Source: Actinomycetota bacterium (GTDB lineage Bacteria > Actinomycetota > Acidimicrobiia > IMCC26256 > JAENVU01). Taken from it: a DNA stretch of 64,000 nucleotides. Below, piece by piece: positions 53,338 through 61,872 of this stretch. Location of the stretch: positions 32,085 through 96,084 of the forward strand of contig VGBT01000006.1 in assembly GCA_016870395.1 (NCBI GenBank), in the 5' to 3' direction. Numbering within the stretch: the first letter of the stretch is position 1; each line of letters opens with the position of its first letter. Below the pieces are notes generated by a model that was given only the letters and a program-made list of their open reading frames with translations, was not told the origin of the DNA and did no database searches. A program made the position numbers and the translations under genes.

Positions 53338-54306
53338 GTGGCTGTCGTCACCATGAAGCAGCTGCTGGAGGCCGGGGTCCATTTCGGCCATCAGACGCGT
53401 CGTTGGAACCCGAAGATGCGCAGGTTCATCTTCGGGGAGCGCAACGGCATCTACGTCATCGACCTCCAGCAGACCCTTGGCCGCATCGATACCGCCTACC
53501 GCTTCGTCCGCCAGACGGTCGAGGACGGCGGGACCGTCCTGTTCGTCGGCACCAAGAAGCAGGCCCAGGAGCCGATCCGCAAGCAGGCGGAGCGCTGCGG
53601 CATGCCGTACGTGAACTACCGCTGGCTCGGCGGGATGCTCACGAACTTCTCCACCGTGCACAAGCGCGTCGCGAAGCTGCGCGAGATGGAGCGCCAGGTC
53701 GCGACGGGCGAGACCGACCAGATGATCAAGAAGGAAGGTCTCAAGATCAAGCGCGAGGTGGTGAAGCTCGACCGGAACCTCGGCGGCATCCGCAACCTCG
53801 AGCGGCTTCCGAGCGCGGTCTTCGTGATCGACACCGGCAAGGAGCACATCGCGGTCACCGAGGCCAACCGGCTCGGCATCCCGGTCGTCGCGGTGGTCGA
53901 CACCAACTGCGACCCCGACGTCATCACGTACCCGATCCCTGGCAACGACGACGCGACCCGGTCGGCGAACCTGCTGTGCCGGGTCATCGCCGACGCAGCC
54001 GACGAGGGCCGGCACCTCGCGCAAGAGAAGGGCGCGCGCCCGGGCACGAAGGCCGAAGCCGCCCCGGCCGCCGAGCTCAGCCCCGAGGAGCAGCGCGCCC
54101 GTTCCGAGCAGCAGGCCAAGGCCCGGGAGGAGGCCGCGGCGGCCCAGGCCGCACGCGAGCAACGGCTCGCCGAGGCCAAGGCCAAGGCCGCGGACGAGCA
54201 GGCGGCCTCGCCGGATGCCGCGACCGAGGCCGTCGCCGAAGCGGCAGCCGACGCACCCGCGGCGGCTGCCCCGACGAACGACGAGGGTGAGCCCACGAAT
54301 GGCTGA
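53338..54306 (+). CDS. rpsB: 30S ribosomal protein S2
   Basis: A 322-residue S2. Core: [71 protein letters not shown] and [11 protein letters not shown]. After about residue 240 there is a long Ala/Glu/Gln-rich helical tail ([19 protein letters not shown]), similar in style to that on S16. GTG start after GAAGGAAGG. It overlaps tsf by 8 bases. Confidence 0.95.
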   Translation: MAVVTMKQLLEAGVHFGHQTRRWNPKMRRFIFGERNGIYVIDLQQTLGRIDTAYRFVRQTVEDGGTVLFVGTKKQAQEPIRKQAERCGMPYVNYRWLGGMLTNFSTVHKRVAKLREMERQVATGETDQMIKKEGLKIKREVVKLDRNLGGIRNLERLPSAVFVIDTGKEHIAVTEANRLGIPVVAVVDTNCDPDVITYPIPGNDDATRSANLLCRVIADAADEGRHLAQEKGARPGTKAEAAPAAELSPEEQRARSEQQAKAREEAAAAQAAREQRLAEAKAKAADEQAASPDAATEAVAEAAADAPAAAAPTNDEGEPTNG

Positions 54307-55144
54307 GGTGTCCGCGAAAGAGGTCGCGGCGCTCCGGAAGCAGACCGGCGCCGGGATGATGGACTGCAAGCGCGCGCTGGAGGAGTCCGGAGGAGACCTC
54401 GAGGCGGCGAAGGACTGGCTCCGCAAGAAGGGACTTTCCGGTGCTGCGAAGCGGGAGGGTCGTGAGGCCGACGAAGGCGCGATCGACGTCGTGGTCGACG
54501 GGAGGGTCGCCGCCCTCGTCGAGGTCAACTGCGAGACCGACTTCGTCGCCAAGGGCGACGACTTCAAGGCCGTCGTCGGCCAGTTCGCAGCGCAGGTCGC
54601 CGCGTCGGGGGACACCGATGTGAGCTCCCAACCGTTCGGCGAGAGCACCGTCGCCGAGGAGATCACGCAGCTGGGATCGAAGCTCGGCGAGAAGATGCAG
54701 CTCGGCCGGGTGATCCGCTACGAGACCGACGGCGGCCTCCTCGACGGCTACAAGCACGTGCAGAACAACCGTGGCGTGATCGGCGTGCTCGTCGAGCTCG
54801 ACGGCGTCGACCCGTCCGACGAGAAGGCCCAGACGGTGGCGCACGACATCGCGCTCCACATCGCGAGCGCCGCGCCGCGCTATGTAAGTCGCGACGACGT
54901 GCCGGCCGACGCCATCGAGAAGGAGCGGGTGGTCCTCACCGAGCTCACCCGCAACGAGGGCAAGCCCGAGAACGCGATAGAGAGGATCGTCGAGGGACGG
55001 CTCAACGGGTTCTACAGGGACTACGTGCTCCTCGAGCAGGGCTTCGTGCGCGAGCCGAAGACGACCGTTGCGATGCTGGTCGAGGGTCTCGGTGCCGGCG
55101 CAGCCGTGAAGCGCTTCGCCCGGGTGAAGATCGGGGAGGAGTAA
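54299..55144 (+). CDS. tsf: Elongation factor Ts
   Basis: A 281-residue guanine-nucleotide exchange factor for EF-Tu. [19 protein letters not shown] (family signature), [18 protein letters not shown] and [23 protein letters not shown] segments are present. It is a full-length form with both core repeats. The rpsB-tsf-pyrH-frr order is standard. pyrH follows in 4 bases. Confidence 0.96.
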   Translation: MAEVSAKEVAALRKQTGAGMMDCKRALEESGGDLEAAKDWLRKKGLSGAAKREGREADEGAIDVVVDGRVAALVEVNCETDFVAKGDDFKAVVGQFAAQVAASGDTDVSSQPFGESTVAEEITQLGSKLGEKMQLGRVIRYETDGGLLDGYKHVQNNRGVIGVLVELDGVDPSDEKAQTVAHDIALHIASAAPRYVSRDDVPADAIEKERVVLTELTRNEGKPENAIERIVEGRLNGFYRDYVLLEQGFVREPKTTVAMLVEGLGAGAAVKRFARVKIGEE

Positions 55145-55148
55145 AAGG

Positions 55149-55883
55149 TTGCCGGCCCGGTGGAAGCGGGTGGTGCTGAAGCTCTCGGGCGAGGTCTTCG
55201 CCGACACCTCGATCGGCTTCGGCATCGACGCCGAGATCGTGCACCGGATCGCCGAGGAGCTCGCCGCCGCACGGCGCGACCTCGCGATCGAGATCGCGGT
55301 CGTCGTCGGCGGCGGCAACATCTTCCGGGGCATGACCGGCGCGACGCGGGGCATGGACCGCGCCCGCGCCGACTACATGGGCATGCTCGCGACGGTCATC
55401 AACGCGCTCGCGTTGCAGGACGCGCTCGAGAAGGTCGGCCAACCGACCCGGGTGCAGACCGCGATCACGATGGCTCAGGTCGCGGAGCCGTACGTCCCCC
55501 TGCGCGCCCTGCGCCACCTCGAGAAGGGCCGGGTCGTGGTGTTCGCTGCGGGTACCGGCAACCCGTACTTCACCACCGACACCACTGCGGCTCTGCGTGG
55601 CGCGGAGATCGGGGCGGAGGCGATCCTGAAGGGCACGCACTCCGGGGTCGACGGGGTCTACAGCGCCGACCCGCGCCTCGACCCGACCGCCGTGAAGCTG
55701 ACGGAGGTCAGCCACTTCGAGGTCATCGAGCGGGGGCTCAAGGTGATGGACTCGACGGCCATCACCTTCTGCATGGACAACGCACTGTCGATCGTCGTGT
55801 TCGACGTCTCCGCGCCGGGCAACATCACGCGGGCGCTCGTCGGCGAGCCGATCGGCACCTTGGTGAGCACGAGGGAGGACTGA
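55149..55883 (+). CDS. pyrH: UMP kinase PyrH
   Basis: A 244-residue amino-acid-kinase-fold enzyme (EC 2.7.4.22) making [65 protein letters not shown] and [11 protein letters not shown] are conserved. The start is a TTG right after GGAGGAG, a less usual codon that the strong ribosome-binding site supports. frr starts one base after its stop. Confidence 0.95.
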   Translation: MPARWKRVVLKLSGEVFADTSIGFGIDAEIVHRIAEELAAARRDLAIEIAVVVGGGNIFRGMTGATRGMDRARADYMGMLATVINALALQDALEKVGQPTRVQTAITMAQVAEPYVPLRALRHLEKGRVVVFAAGTGNPYFTTDTTAALRGAEIGAEAILKGTHSGVDGVYSADPRLDPTAVKLTEVSHFEVIERGLKVMDSTAITFCMDNALSIVVFDVSAPGNITRALVGEPIGTLVSTRED

Positions 55884-55884
55884 G

Positions 55885-56448
55885 GTGGCGACGGTGTCGG
55901 AGATCACGGCGGACTGCCGAGACAAGATGCGCAAGGCCGTTGTCCACCTCCAGGAGGAGTTTTCGGGCGTCCGTACCGGTCGGGCCACGCCGGCGCTCGT
56001 CGAGAAGCTGCGGGTCGACTACTACGGCAGCGAGGTCCCGCTCCAGCAGCTCGCGGGGTTCTCGGTGCCCGAGCCGCGCGTGCTCGTGATCCAGCCGTAC
56101 GACAAGAGCGCGATCGGTGCGATCGAGAAGGCGATCCAGCAGAGCGACCTCGGGATCAACCCGGGCAACGACGGCCACGTGGTGCGCCTTGCGTTCCCGA
56201 CGCTCACCGAGGAGCGGCGCAAGGAGCTGGTGAAGGTCGTCAAGCACCGCGCCGAGGAGGGCCGGGTGGCGGTCCGCAACGTCCGCCGCCATGCGCGCCA
56301 CGAGCTCGAAGCGCTCGAAAAGGGCGGTGAGATTTCCCGCGACGAGCTCGACCGGGTCGAGAAGGACCTGGAGAAGGCCACCCACGAGGTCGTGGCGGAG
56401 ATCGACGCGATGCTGGCCCACAAGGAGCAGGAGCTGCTCGAGGTCTGA
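55885..56448 (+). CDS. frr: Ribosome-recycling factor
   Basis: A 187-residue RRF that splits terminated ribosomes with EF-G. LQEEFSGVRTGRATPALVEKL, VDYYGSEVPLQQLAGFSVPEPR, LGINPGNDGHVVRLAFPTLTEERR and VRNVRRHARHELEAL are the family blocks. It starts at a GTG. The gene is normal in length and position. Confidence 0.96.
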   Translation: MATVSEITADCRDKMRKAVVHLQEEFSGVRTGRATPALVEKLRVDYYGSEVPLQQLAGFSVPEPRVLVIQPYDKSAIGAIEKAIQQSDLGINPGNDGHVVRLAFPTLTEERRKELVKVVKHRAEEGRVAVRNVRRHARHELEALEKGGEISRDELDRVEKDLEKATHEVVAEIDAMLAHKEQELLEV

Positions 56449-56497
56449 GTCCCTGCGGGGTCGAGACGGGGTCCGGGCCGAGGCCGCGGCGCCCGTC

Positions 56498-56503
56498 TAG
56501 CCT
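56498..56503 (+). promoter_or_regulatory. -10-like TAGCCT upstream of cdsA
   Basis: About 30 bases before the cdsA GTG. It begins a likely cdsA-dxr-rseP transcript. Confidence 0.35.
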
Positions 56504-56534
56504 GGCCTCGACGGGCGATCGGGGGGGTGTTGGC

Positions 56535-58076
56535 GTGACCGACCGTCACGACGAGTACGACGCACAGGACGACGCACAGGACGAGCCGCGCGAGGCGGTG
56601 CCGCCCCGCGGTCCGGGGGAGGGTGTGCGGATCCTCGGGGCCGAGGAGGCGCAGGCCGCGCTCGACGCGGGCTCGGTCGCGCGCCGGCTCGGTGACGAGG
56701 AGACGCGCTTCGGCGACGTCCCGCCGCGGCCCGATCCGTCGGTCCGACCGGCGGCCCGCTTCCCGCGCCCGTCCGACGAGCCGCTGCCCGAGGTGGAGCC
56801 CCGTCACGGCGACGCAAGCGGCTTCGTCGAACCGATGCCCGCGGGAGGCGCGGCGGTCGAGCCGGAGCTCCCGGAGGCGACCCCCTACGAGCCGCTGCCC
56901 GAGGTGTCGGGTGCACCGGAGCTGCCGCACTGGACCGAACCCCCGACCGGGGAGATGCCGATCATCCTTCCGGAGGCCGAGTCGGGGGAGGGCCTCGAGG
57001 ACGAGGACGGCGCCCTCGCCGCGGCCGCGAGCACCTCGCCCCGGTTCCGCACGGGAATGGGTGACTGGACCGACGGCGATTTCGAGCCCATCGAGACCCT
57101 CGGCGACGAGGGCACCGACGTGGGCGCGCTGCGTTCGCCACCCGAGGACTACGACACCGTGTTCGAGCGCGAGGTGGAGGCGCGCCGGCACCGCACCCCC
57201 GGCCGACGGGCCGGTGGTGGCGGGGGCGGGGCCCGCCGCCCGCCGACCGAAGAGGCCCAGCCCGCCGCCCAGGCCGACCTCGCGACCCGGGTCATCACCG
57301 GCATCGGGATCGCGGTGCTCGCGCTCGTGTGCCTGAAGTACGGCCGCAGCTCCACGATGGTGCTCGCGACCGCGATCATCGGGGTCGCCGCGTTCGAGTT
57401 CTTCCAGGCGCTGCACCGGCGCGGCTTCCGGCCCGCCACCTTGGTCGCGATCCTGGGCTGCGTCGCGGTGACGCCGATCGCGTACGACCGCGGCGAGTTC
57501 GCGTTCGGCTTCGTGCTGGCGCTCGTGACCGTGTTCAGCCTGCTGTGGTACCTCCTCGAGGTGGTGCATTCCCGCCCGATCGTCAACGCCGCGGTCACCG
57601 TCTTCGGGTTCGCGTACGTCGGCATCCTCGGTGGCTTTGCCGGGCTGTTGCTCGCGTTCGAAGACGGCGTCGGCCTGATCCTCGGCGCCGCGATCTGCGT
57701 GGTCGGCTACGACGTGGTCGGATACCTGATCGGGTCGCAGTTCGGCAAGACGCGGTTGGCGCCGTCGGTCTCACCGAACAAGACCTTCGAGGGTCTGATC
57801 GGCGGCATGGTCGCCTCGATCGCGCTCGCCCTGTTGGTGGTCAAGTGGATCGCCCCGTGGGGAGGCTTTCGCGAAACACTGGCACTTGGGTTCACGATCG
57901 CGGTGATGGCACCACTCGGCGACCTCTGCGAGTCGATGCTCAAGCGCGACTTGGGCATCAAGGACTTCGGATCGGTGCTGCCCGGCCATGGCGGCCTGAT
58001 GGACCGTTTCGACGCGCTGCTCTTCTGCCTGCCGGCGACGTACTACCTCGCCCGGGCGCTCGACATCATCGGGTGA
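56535..58076 (+). CDS. cdsA: Phosphatidate cytidylyltransferase with long acidic N-terminal extension
   Basis: A 513-residue CDP-diacylglycerol synthase (EC 2.7.7.41). The catalytic membrane domain (from about residue 245) carries SVSPNKTFEGLIGGM and PGHGGLMDRFDALLF of the CDS signature, and several helices. Before it, about 240 residues of disordered Asp/Glu/Pro-rich sequence precede a short Gly-rich run (AGGGGGGARR), an extension absent from standard CdsA. The GTG start has GGGGG upstream. dxr follows by 25 bases. Confidence 0.9.
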   Translation: MTDRHDEYDAQDDAQDEPREAVPPRGPGEGVRILGAEEAQAALDAGSVARRLGDEETRFGDVPPRPDPSVRPAARFPRPSDEPLPEVEPRHGDASGFVEPMPAGGAAVEPELPEATPYEPLPEVSGAPELPHWTEPPTGEMPIILPEAESGEGLEDEDGALAAAASTSPRFRTGMGDWTDGDFEPIETLGDEGTDVGALRSPPEDYDTVFEREVEARRHRTPGRRAGGGGGGARRPPTEEAQPAAQADLATRVITGIGIAVLALVCLKYGRSSTMVLATAIIGVAAFEFFQALHRRGFRPATLVAILGCVAVTPIAYDRGEFAFGFVLALVTVFSLLWYLLEVVHSRPIVNAAVTVFGFAYVGILGGFAGLLLAFEDGVGLILGAAICVVGYDVVGYLIGSQFGKTRLAPSVSPNKTFEGLIGGMVASIALALLVVKWIAPWGGFRETLALGFTIAVMAPLGDLCESMLKRDLGIKDFGSVLPGHGGLMDRFDALLFCLPATYYLARALDIIG

Positions 58077-58101
58077 TGACGGGCACGACCGGCCTGTTCC
58101 G

Positions 58102-59229
58102 ATGAGGGGTCCCGATCCCCGGCGCCGCGTCGTCCTGCTCGGCTCGACAGGCTCGATCGGCACGCAGGCCATCGAGGTGATCGCGGCGCATCCCGACGAC
58201 TACGAGGTGGTGGCTCTGGCGGCCGGTCGCAACACCGAGCTCCTCGCCGAGCAGGCCGCCGCCTTGGGTGTTCCCCGGGATCGAGCGGTGTGTGCAGCGG
58301 GCGATCCAACGGCGCTCGCCGCGCTCGCGGCGCTGCCCGAGGCCGACGTGGTCCTCAACGCGGTGGTCGGCTTCGCCGGGCTTCCCGCGACCCTGGCCGC
58401 GCTGGAGCACGGCAAGCGCCTCGCACTCGCGAACAAGGAGAGCCTGATCGCCGGCGGACCGGTGGTCGCCAAGGTCCGCGCCGCGGGTGGCGGCGAGATC
58501 GTGCCCGTCGACTCCGAGCACTCCGCGGTGTACCAGGCACTGCGTGCCGGCCGGCCGAGCGAGGTCGCGAAGGTCGTGCTCACCGCAAGCGGCGGGCCGT
58601 TCCGTGGCCGCACCCGCGCCGAGCTCGCGACGGTGAGCGTGCAGGACGCGCTCACACACCCCACGTGGAACATGGGCCCGAAGATCACGATCGACTCGTC
58701 CACCCTGATGAACAAGGGCCTGGAGGTGATCGAGGCCCACGAGCTGTTCGGGATCGGCTTCGACGCGATCGAGGTGGTGGTGCACCCGCAGTCGGTGCTG
58801 CACGGGATGGTCGAGTTCTGCGACGGCGCGACCCTCGCGCAGTTGTCGATGCCCGACATGCGTCTGCCGATCGGCCTCGCCCTCGGCGCACCCGATCGGC
58901 TGCCGCAGGCGTTCGGGCCGGTCGACTGGGCGACGATCGGCGCGCTGAGCTTCGAGGCGCCCGACCTCGACGCCTTCCCCTGCCTTGCGCTGGCCTACGC
59001 CGCGGGCCGGGCCGGTGGGGGCGCCCCGGCCAGTCTGTCGGGGGCAAACGAGGTGGCCGTCGAAGCCTTCCTCGCCGGCCGGATCGCGTGGCTCGCGATC
59101 GCCGACGTGGTCGACCAGGTGCTCCAGAGCGGCACCGGGAACGTCGAGAACACAGCAGACGTTCTGGAGGCAGACCGGGTCGCGCGCGAGCGGGCCCGGG
59201 TCGCCGTCGCCGAGAGAGAAGCTGCCTGA
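58102..59229 (+). CDS. dxr: 1-deoxy-D-xylulose-5-phosphate reductoisomerase
   Basis: A 375-residue NADPH enzyme (EC 1.1.1.267) of the MEP isoprenoid pathway. LGSTGSIGTQAIEVI (nucleotide loop), LANKESLIAGG, VPVDSEHSAVYQAL, NMGPKITIDSSTLMNKGLEV and VVHPQSVLHGMVEF are present; the acidic metal ligands lie in VDSEHS and the following Glu. Start ATG, no gap before the protease gene. ispG of the same pathway lies 1.3 kb downstream. Confidence 0.95.
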   Translation: MRGPDPRRRVVLLGSTGSIGTQAIEVIAAHPDDYEVVALAAGRNTELLAEQAAALGVPRDRAVCAAGDPTALAALAALPEADVVLNAVVGFAGLPATLAALEHGKRLALANKESLIAGGPVVAKVRAAGGGEIVPVDSEHSAVYQALRAGRPSEVAKVVLTASGGPFRGRTRAELATVSVQDALTHPTWNMGPKITIDSSTLMNKGLEVIEAHELFGIGFDAIEVVVHPQSVLHGMVEFCDGATLAQLSMPDMRLPIGLALGAPDRLPQAFGPVDWATIGALSFEAPDLDAFPCLALAYAAGRAGGGAPASLSGANEVAVEAFLAGRIAWLAIADVVDQVLQSGTGNVENTADVLEADRVARERARVAVAEREAA

Positions 59230-60426
59230 ATGAAGGACCCCCTGGGGGACGCTGCGCCCGTCGAGACCCGAAAGGCCGTGAGCGGGATCCTGGTGATCGT
59301 CGCCTCGCTGGTGCTGCTGGTGGCGCTCCGGCCGTCGCTGCTCGTGACGGTCGCGATCATCGTGGGCCTGGTCGTGACGATCATGCTGCACGAGTGGGGC
59401 CACTACTACGCCGCCAAGAAGGCCGGGATGAAGGTCACCGAGTTCTTTCTCGGGTTCGGACCGCGCATCTGGTCGTTTCGGCGGGGCGAGACCGAGTACG
59501 GGATCAAGGCGATCCCCGCGGGCGGTTACGTGCGCATCATCGGGATGACCAACCTCGAGGCGGTCGATCCCGCCGACGAGGCGCGCACCTACCGGCAGTC
59601 GACCACCCCCAAGAAGCTGACGGTCGTGCTCGCGGGCATCGCCGTGAACCTGGTGCTCGTGTTGGTGCTCACGTACACGATCTTGGTGGTGCGCGGCCGC
59701 GAGTCGCTCTCGACCCAGGTCGACAGGGTGACCGCGGGCTCCCCGGCCCGTGCCGCCGGGATTCGCGCCGACGACCGGATCGTGTCGATCGACGGCACCC
59801 CGGTCGGGGACTGGGAGACCCTCAGCGAGCTCGTCCGGCCCAACGCGGGAACCGCCCTCACGGTGGTGGTGCTTCGAGACGGCCGTGAGGTGCCGATCTC
59901 GGTCACACCCGAGATGGTCGAGGGGGCCGGACGGATCGGTGTCACCTCACGGATCGTCAGCGATCCGGAGTCGCCGATCACCGCCCTTCCGAAGTCGTTC
60001 GCAGTGCTCGTCGAGGGCACCAAGCAGGTCGCGGAGGTGCTCGGCCGCATCTTCAGCCCGAGCGGACTCGAGAGGTACGGCAAGACCGTCACGAATACCA
60101 AGGGAGGCTTCACCGGACAGGAACGGCCCCGGTCTGTCATCGGCATCGTCGCCGAGGGCGACGACATCGTCCGCGGCGACTTCGTGGTCCTGCTCGGCCT
60201 CCTCGCGTCCATCAACCTGTTCCTCGCCCTGTTCAACGCGCTGCCACTGCCGCCGCTTGACGGCGGGCATGCGGCGATCGCGTGCTACGAGGGAATCGCC
60301 TCGAAGGTGACCCGACGCCGGGTGCGGGTCGACTATCGGCGGGTGATGCCCGTCGCGGCGATCGTCATGATGTTCTTGCTCATGTTCGGTCTCTCCGCTA
60401 TGTACCTCGACATCCGCGGTCTCTAG
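59230..60426 (+). CDS. rseP: Site-2 (RseP/M50) intramembrane metalloprotease
   Basis: A 398-residue zinc protease. HEWGHYYAAKKAGMK (HExxH) is in the first membrane region, and LFNALPLPPLDGGH carries the third ligand, Asp. A PDZ domain (AGSPARAAGIRADDRIVSID) lies between. It cleaves membrane-embedded anti-sigma factors or signal peptides. Its ATG directly follows the dxr stop (TGAATG). Confidence 0.93.
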   Translation: MKDPLGDAAPVETRKAVSGILVIVASLVLLVALRPSLLVTVAIIVGLVVTIMLHEWGHYYAAKKAGMKVTEFFLGFGPRIWSFRRGETEYGIKAIPAGGYVRIIGMTNLEAVDPADEARTYRQSTTPKKLTVVLAGIAVNLVLVLVLTYTILVVRGRESLSTQVDRVTAGSPARAAGIRADDRIVSIDGTPVGDWETLSELVRPNAGTALTVVVLRDGREVPISVTPEMVEGAGRIGVTSRIVSDPESPITALPKSFAVLVEGTKQVAEVLGRIFSPSGLERYGKTVTNTKGGFTGQERPRSVIGIVAEGDDIVRGDFVVLLGLLASINLFLALFNALPLPPLDGGHAAIACYEGIASKVTRRRVRVDYRRVMPVAAIVMMFLLMFGLSAMYLDIRGL

Positions 60427-60513
60427 GGCATTCTCCCCGCTCTTGCCACTCCGTCGCGGGCCGGCGCACCGTCCCGACAGATGCGCACGCTCGGGCACTC
60501 ACCCGGTGGGTCC

Positions 60514-60519
60514 TAGGCT
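60514..60519 (+). promoter_or_regulatory. -10-like TAGGCT before ispG
   Basis: Ends 6 bases before the GTG at 60526, which predicts a leaderless transcript. Confidence 0.4.
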
Positions 60520-60525
60520 GAGGGT

Positions 60526-61752
60526 GTGACGTTCGAACGCCGGACGACCCGGCAAGTGGTGGTGGGGCGCCCGCCCGGGCCGAGCGTGGCCGTGGGGGGT
60601 GGCGCACCCGTGTCGGTGCAGTCGATGACCACCACCAAGACGGCCGACGTCGACGGCACGCTCAGCCAGATCTACGCGCTCGCCGGTGCCGGCTGCGACA
60701 TCGTCCGCTGCACGTGCAACGAGGAGGAGGCGGCCGAGGGCCTGGCGCGGATCGTGCCTCGCTCGCCGGTGCCGGTCGTGGCCGACATCCACTTCCAGCA
60801 CACCCTCGCGCTCGCGGCGATGGAGGCCGGGGTGCAGGCCCTTCGGCTCAACCCGGGCAACATCCGCAAGCCCGCGCACATCAAGGCCGTCGCCGCCGAG
60901 GCCAAGGACCGGGGCATCCCGATCCGCATCGGAGTGAACGCGGGCAGCCTCGACCCGGAGATCGCCGAGCGTCACGGCGGCGCGACCCCCGAGGCGCTCG
61001 TCGCGTCCGCCCAGCGCGAGCTCGCGTACTTCGCCGAGATCGGCTTCGACGACGTGAAGATCTCGGTGAAGGCCAGCAACGTGCGGTTGATGATCGACGC
61101 GTACCGCTTGCTGTCCGAGACCGTCGATCATCCGCTGCACCTCGGCGTCACCGAGGCCGGTCCGCCGCCCGCGGGACTGGTGAAGTCGACCGCGGGGATC
61201 GGGACGCTGCTGGCCGAGGGCATCGGCGACACGATCCGCTACTCGCTCACCGCCGATCCGGTCGAGGAGGTCCGCGCCGGTCGCACCCTGCTCGAGGCCC
61301 TCGGGCTGCGCGAGCGCAAGGGGCTCGACCTGATCGCGTGCCCGAGCTGCGGCAGGGCCGAGGTCGACGTGATCCAGGTCGCGAGCGCCGCCCAGGCCGC
61401 GTTGACCGATCGGAACATCCCGCTGCAGGTCGCGGTGATGGGCTGCGTCGTCAACGGCCCGGGCGAGGCGCGCGAAGCCGACCTCGGCATCGCGGCCGGT
61501 CGGGGCAAGGGCCACCTGTTCGTGAAGGGCCATGTGGTGCGAGTGGTGCCCGAGGCCGACATGGTCGACGCCCTGGTCGCGGAGGCCGAGCGGATCATGG
61601 AGGAGGGCGTCGACGCGGTGCTCGCGTCGGCCGACGCGGGTGCGGAGGCGGAGGCGGAGGCGACTCGGCTGGAGCTGCTCGCGACGCAGGGCGAAGACGT
61701 GAACCACGTGGAGGAGCACGTCGAGCGCATCCGCGAGATCACCGGCGACTGA
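60526..61752 (+). CDS. ispG: (E)-4-hydroxy-3-methylbut-2-enyl-diphosphate synthase
   Basis: A 408-residue [4Fe-4S] enzyme (EC 1.17.7.3) of the MEP pathway. VSVQSMTTTKTADVDGTL is the N-terminal barrel start, VADIHFQHTLAL and LRLNPGNI follow. Cluster ligands are in LIACPSCGRAEVD and MGCVVNGPGEAREADLGIA. The C-terminal acidic Ala/Glu stretch is an extension. The GTG follows a TAGGCT hexamer. The palindromic repeat copy 2 lies 59 bases after its stop. Confidence 0.95.
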   Translation: MTFERRTTRQVVVGRPPGPSVAVGGGAPVSVQSMTTTKTADVDGTLSQIYALAGAGCDIVRCTCNEEEAAEGLARIVPRSPVPVVADIHFQHTLALAAMEAGVQALRLNPGNIRKPAHIKAVAAEAKDRGIPIRIGVNAGSLDPEIAERHGGATPEALVASAQRELAYFAEIGFDDVKISVKASNVRLMIDAYRLLSETVDHPLHLGVTEAGPPPAGLVKSTAGIGTLLAEGIGDTIRYSLTADPVEEVRAGRTLLEALGLRERKGLDLIACPSCGRAEVDVIQVASAAQAALTDRNIPLQVAVMGCVVNGPGEAREADLGIAAGRGKGHLFVKGHVVRVVPEADMVDALVAEAERIMEEGVDAVLASADAGAEAEAEATRLELLATQGEDVNHVEEHVERIREITGD

Positions 61753-61785
61753 CCCGTCGGCCGACTCCCCGGCCCGGCCCCTCAC

Positions 61786-61800
61786 CAGTCCCTCGCCGAG
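61786..61800 (+). repeat. Left 15-bp flanking direct repeat
   Basis: CAGTCCCTCGCCGAG, matching the right copy (61849-61863) at 14 of 15 positions. Together they bracket the palindromic element. Confidence 0.7.
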
Positions 61801-61811
61801 TTTGTACTCGC

Positions 61812-61846
61812 AGGAGCGCATACCGCTCCTTTCGCAACGAACCCGG
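61812..61846. repeat. Palindromic repeat element, copy 2
   Basis: The first 19 bases (AGGAGCGCATACCGCTCCT, 7-bp arms around CATAC) are identical to 34684-34702, and the next 16 match at 13 positions. It lies in the convergent gap between ispG and gatD. Confidence 0.75.
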
Positions 61847-61848
61847 GG

Positions 61849-61863
61849 CAGTCCCTCGGCGAG
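61849..61863 (+). repeat. Right 15-bp flanking direct repeat
   Basis: CAGTCCCTCGGCGAG, right partner of 61786-61800. The spacing leaves a 48-bp insert containing repeat copy 2. Confidence 0.7.
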
Positions 61864-61872
61864 GGGTTGGGG

